Of a stretch of 64,000 bases of DNA, positions 61,745 to 64,000 are shown in pieces. The stretch comes from Enterobacter hormaechei subsp. hoffmannii (GTDB taxonomy: Bacteria; Pseudomonadota; Gammaproteobacteria; Enterobacterales; Enterobacteriaceae): the NCBI RefSeq assembly GCF_001729745.1, contig NZ_CP017186.1, forward strand, positions 4,216,001-4,280,000, in the 5' to 3' direction. Made by a program: the position numbers and the translations under genes. The notes beneath the pieces were generated by a model. That model did not search any database and had not been told where the DNA came from. It saw only the letters and a program-made list of their open reading frames with translations. Position 1 is the stretch's first letter, and the number at the start of each line of letters is the position of its first letter.

Positions 61745-62674
61745 ATGTCTAAGAAAATTGCCGTGATTGGCGAATGCATGATTGAGCTGTCCCAGAAAGG
61801 CGCGGAAGTCAGCCGCGGTTTTGGCGGCGATACATTGAACACCTCCGTTTACATTGCCCGTCAGGTCGCCCCCGACGCGCTGAGCGTGAGCTACGTTACC
61901 GCGCTGGGAACGGACAGCTTCAGCCAGCAGATGCTGGAGGCCTGGCAGGGTGAAAACGTTGAAACTTCGCTGATCCAGCGAATGGAAAACCGTCTGCCGG
62001 GTTTGTACTACATCGAAACCGACAGTACCGGCGAGCGCACCTTCTATTACTGGCGTAATGAAGCGGCTGCCAAATTCTGGCTGGAAAGCGATGCCGCCGC
62101 TGCGATTTGCGAAGAGCTGGCCACCTTCGATTACCTCTACCTGAGCGGGATCAGCCTGGCGATCCTGAGCCAGCAGAGCCGTGAAAAGCTGCTGTCACTG
62201 CTGCGCGAATGCCGTGCCAACGGCGGTAAGGTGATTTTCGATAACAACTACCGTCCGCGCCTCTGGGCCAGCCGCGAAGAGACGCAGCAGGTGTATCAGC
62301 AGATGCTGGAATGCACCGATATCGCCTTCCTGACGCTGGACGATGAAGATGCCCTGTGGGGTGAAAAGCCGGTTGATGAGGTCATCGCTCGGACGCAGGC
62401 CGCTGGGGTCAGCGAAGTGGTGATTAAGCGCGGGGCGGAGTCTTGCCTGGTGGCGGTGGCGGGTGAAGCCGTGACAGAGGTGCCGGCGGTGAAGCTGGCG
62501 AAAGAGAAAGTGATCGATACCACTGCGGCGGGCGATTCTTTCAGCGCGGGGTATCTGGCGGTACGTTTGACGGGAGGTACGCCAGAAGCGGCAGCGCAGC
62601 GCGGACACTTGACGGCCAGCACGGTGATTCAGTATCGCGGAGCGATTATTCCGCGCGAGGCGATGCCTGCTTAA
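61745..62674 (+). CDS. kdgK: KdgK, 2-keto-3-deoxygluconate kinase
   Basis: A 309-residue PfkB-family sugar kinase, same length as E. coli KdgK. The start at 61745 gives MSKKIAVIGECMIELSQKG. GGFGGDTLNTSVYIAR-type substrate contacts lie near 25-40, and the ATP-site signature DTTAAGDSFSAGYLAVRL contains the catalytic Asp. It phosphorylates 2-keto-3-deoxygluconate to KDPG in hexuronate catabolism. An open frame extends 20 codons upstream but overlaps the operator region. It is divergent from pdeH. Confidence 0.95.
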   Translation: MSKKIAVIGECMIELSQKGAEVSRGFGGDTLNTSVYIARQVAPDALSVSYVTALGTDSFSQQMLEAWQGENVETSLIQRMENRLPGLYYIETDSTGERTFYYWRNEAAAKFWLESDAAAAICEELATFDYLYLSGISLAILSQQSREKLLSLLRECRANGGKVIFDNNYRPRLWASREETQQVYQQMLECTDIAFLTLDDEDALWGEKPVDEVIARTQAAGVSEVVIKRGAESCLVAVAGEAVTEVPAVKLAKEKVIDTTAAGDSFSAGYLAVRLTGGTPEAAAQRGHLTASTVIQYRGAIIPREAMPA

Positions 62675-62690
62675 GGAATGGGCGGGCTGA

Positions 62691-62797
62691 TGCCCTCACC
62701 CTAACCCTCTCCCACAGGACTGAGGGATCCCCACAAATTAATGCGAGCACTGAGCAATCCCCTCGCCCCTCCGGGGAGAGGGTTAGGGTGAGGGGAA
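62691..62797. repeat. CTC-rich double-hairpin palindromic repeat downstream of kdgK
   Basis: A perfect 21-base outer inverted repeat is formed by 62693-62713 (starting CCCTCACCCTAACCC) and 62775-62795 (ending GGGTTAGGGTGAGGG). The right inner hairpin (CCCTCGCCCCTCCGGGGAGAGGG region) is intact. The left inner hairpin is imperfect: CCCTCTCCCACAGG is followed by ACTGAGGG rather than GAGAGGG. It lies 17 bases beyond the kdgK stop codon. Confidence 0.82.
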
Positions 62798-63056
62798 CAT
62801 ACGGCGGTGGTGGTCATTCCGTTCACTTTATGTTCCTTGCTACTCTGTAACGACATGACCGGTGAACGTGCCAGGGTGGCTCAGTCGCCACCACCCTGGC
62901 GACCCGGGCTCCCGGCGCATCCCTGTGCCTCGCCCCGGTCTGCAGGAAACGCCTCAGCGATTTACAGCCGGACCAGGGCATCGCTGACAGCCCTCAGTCA
63001 TTTAGAAAGCAACTTTATTGCTTCTGCATAAAATCCCTCAGCCCACAGGGAGAGGG
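62705..63056. mobile_element. Possible small non-autonomous element or structured segment between kdgK and yhjJ
   Basis: CTGAGGGAT (62720-62728) and ATCCCTCAG (63033-63041) are perfect inverted copies, and each is flanked outside by CCCACAGG (62711-62718 and 63042-63049). Removing the 323 bases between would rebuild a perfect CCCTCTCCC-ACA-GGGAGAGGG hairpin, as expected for an insertion with an eight-base target duplication. The inside is rich in hairpins (CCAGGGTGG/CCACCCTGG at 62871-62899; CAGCGAT/ATCGCTG at 62955-62986; AAGCAA/TTGCTT near 63007-63023) and has no credible gene. The alternative is two independent, oppositely oriented terminator-like hairpins. Confidence 0.4.
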
Positions 63057-63067
63057 AACGCAGGGCC

Positions 63068-64000
63068 TTACTGGCCCTGCGGAATATCGCTCGCATCCTG
63101 GTGCAAATCATCGGCCGCCGCCTGCGCTGGCTGCGACGGCGTCGCCATGATGGCGTTCCAGGTGGCCTTTAACTCTTTCATGTCATATTCCGGCTCACCT
63201 TTCGGCTGCAACAGAATCAACGCCATATCCTGAGACAGCTGCTGCCGCAGATCCTGATTCAGCATCTCCACGGTCAGACCGTTCAGGAAATCCTGACGCA
63301 ATTTCTGATACTGCTCCGGCGCGATGTCCACGACCTGATTCTGTAAGGAGCGAATGCGCTGGCTGATTAAGATATCGGTATCGGCGCGGGCATAGGTGGC
63401 AAACAGTTTCTGCAATTCGAGGGATTTCTGCGCCACCAGCGCGTTAAATTCCTCTTCAGACAGGCCCTCTTTACGCACTTTAGCCAGCTCTTTCGCCACC
63501 ACGCCGAGATTGGCATTCAGCTTATCACCCGGCGATTCGACGTTAATGGCGCACTGGGCGCGCTGGAACAGCACGCGGCAGTCAAAGCCCAGACCAATGT
63601 CTTTCACGTTGTTCTTGCTGAGCGTCTGCTGAACATGCCAGAACAGCGCTTCACGCGCCAGGTCCGCACGCCAGTAACGCAACAGCGCCGAGGACTCGCG
63701 GATCGGCTGCCAGGCGGTATCCCACATCATCGAAAGACGATCCTGACGCACGGTATCCGTCATGATACTGACCGTCTCAGGACGCAGCGGGGACAAAGTA
63801 GGAACAGGGGCGGGCGTTTCACGCTTCCCTTTTAGATCGCCAAAGGCTTTGTTGATCTGCTCTATCACCGCACGGCTGTCCACGTTGCCCACTACAATGA
63901 GGGTCATGGCATCCGGGGTGTACCACTGCTGGTAGAAAGATTTCACCTGCGCGGCATCAACCGGCTGTTTCAGCGGTTCTGCCGGGTCGTGTCCAAGCAG
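63068..64000 (-). CDS. yhjJ: YhjJ, M16-family (insulinase-like) peptidase, C-terminal part
   Basis: The last 310 codons and stop of a gene running off the right edge. The part present is the second half of an M16 peptidase-like protein (SFYQQWYTPDAMTLIVVGNV; DLAREALFWHVQQTLSKNNV). The N-terminal zinc-site region lies outside the window, so activity cannot be judged. It matches E. coli YhjJ, a periplasmic M16-type protein next to kdgK. It converges on kdgK across the 393-base repeat-rich space. Confidence 0.88.
   Translation of the reverse strand: MLGHDPAEPLKQPVDAAQVKSFYQQWYTPDAMTLIVVGNVDSRAVIEQINKAFGDLKGKRETPAPVPTLSPLRPETVSIMTDTVRQDRLSMMWDTAWQPIRESSALLRYWRADLAREALFWHVQQTLSKNNVKDIGLGFDCRVLFQRAQCAINVESPGDKLNANLGVVAKELAKVRKEGLSEEEFNALVAQKSLELQKLFATYARADTDILISQRIRSLQNQVVDIAPEQYQKLRQDFLNGLTVEMLNQDLRQQLSQDMALILLQPKGEPEYDMKELKATWNAIMATPSQPAQAAADDLHQDASDIPQGQ

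Noticed and set aside
62807..63031. A 74-codon open frame in the kdgK-yhjJ space
   Set aside because: No ribosome-binding site, no recognisable domain, and it runs through several hairpins of the noncoding segment; treated as chance.

Overview
This is a contiguous, gene-dense chromosomal segment of a non-Escherichia member of the Enterobacteriaceae, most like Enterobacter or Lelliottia. Most genes are close full-length relatives of Escherichia coli K-12 genes, in the order of the K-12 liv-rpoH-ftsYEX-zntA-yhhT-acpT-pitA-uspA-gor-treF-yhjBCDEGH-kdgK-yhjJ stretch. The genus is inferred from gene content and remembered protein sequences, not from a search. No rRNA, tRNA, CRISPR array, integrase or transposase was seen.

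Layout. 1-4467: branched-chain amino acid uptake (livM partial, livH, livK, livJ) with panM between the two binding-protein genes. 4665-5930: a GABA-type aminotransferase inserted before rpoH. 6067-10351: rpoH and the ftsYEX operon. 10478-14796: rsmD, yhhL, yhhM, yhhN and the zinc/lead/cadmium exporter zntA with a textbook ZntR operator. 14886-17676: a three-gene TRAP transporter absent from this site in K-12. 17911-20803: tusA, yhhQ (behind a probable preQ1 riboswitch), dcrB, yhhT.

20929-34974 is the main accessory system: sixteen tightly coupled genes plus the phosphopantetheinyl transferase gene acpT. They form an aryl polyene (APE) pigment cluster: a type II polyketide-like system with two ketosynthases and a chain-length-factor-like partner, two acyl carrier proteins, a ketoreductase, two dehydratases, an aryl-AMP ligase, a thioesterase, acyltransferases, and an export/localisation set (LolA-like protein, MMPL exporter, lipoprotein). 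It sits where K-12 keeps only the orphan acpT. No aromatic methyltransferase or ammonia lyase is in the cluster.

35034-39226 is a small variable block in place of the K-12 nik genes: phenolic acid decarboxylase with a divergent LysR regulator, an SDR oxidoreductase, a HAD-IB phosphatase-like protein and a TerC-like membrane protein. 39314-50554 returns to core genes: yhiN, pitA, uspB, uspA, rsmJ, prlC (with a sigma-32-type promoter), rlmJ, gor, treF. 50665-53347 is non-K-12: a large membrane protein of unclear role, a GNAT acetyltransferase, and a short lysozyme-fold protein that has lost two of three catalytic residues. 53326-64000 follows the yhj series: yhjB, an SDR gene divergent from yhjC, yhjD, yhjE, yhjG, pdeH (with a sigma-28-type promoter), kdgK (with a KdgR-like operator) and the 3' part of yhjJ.

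Intergenic spaces carry two repeat families: REP/BIME-type palindromes and a CTC-rich double-hairpin repeat (five copies). One copy of the latter, downstream of kdgK, is linked to a structured noncoding segment with inverted ends that may be a small non-autonomous insertion.
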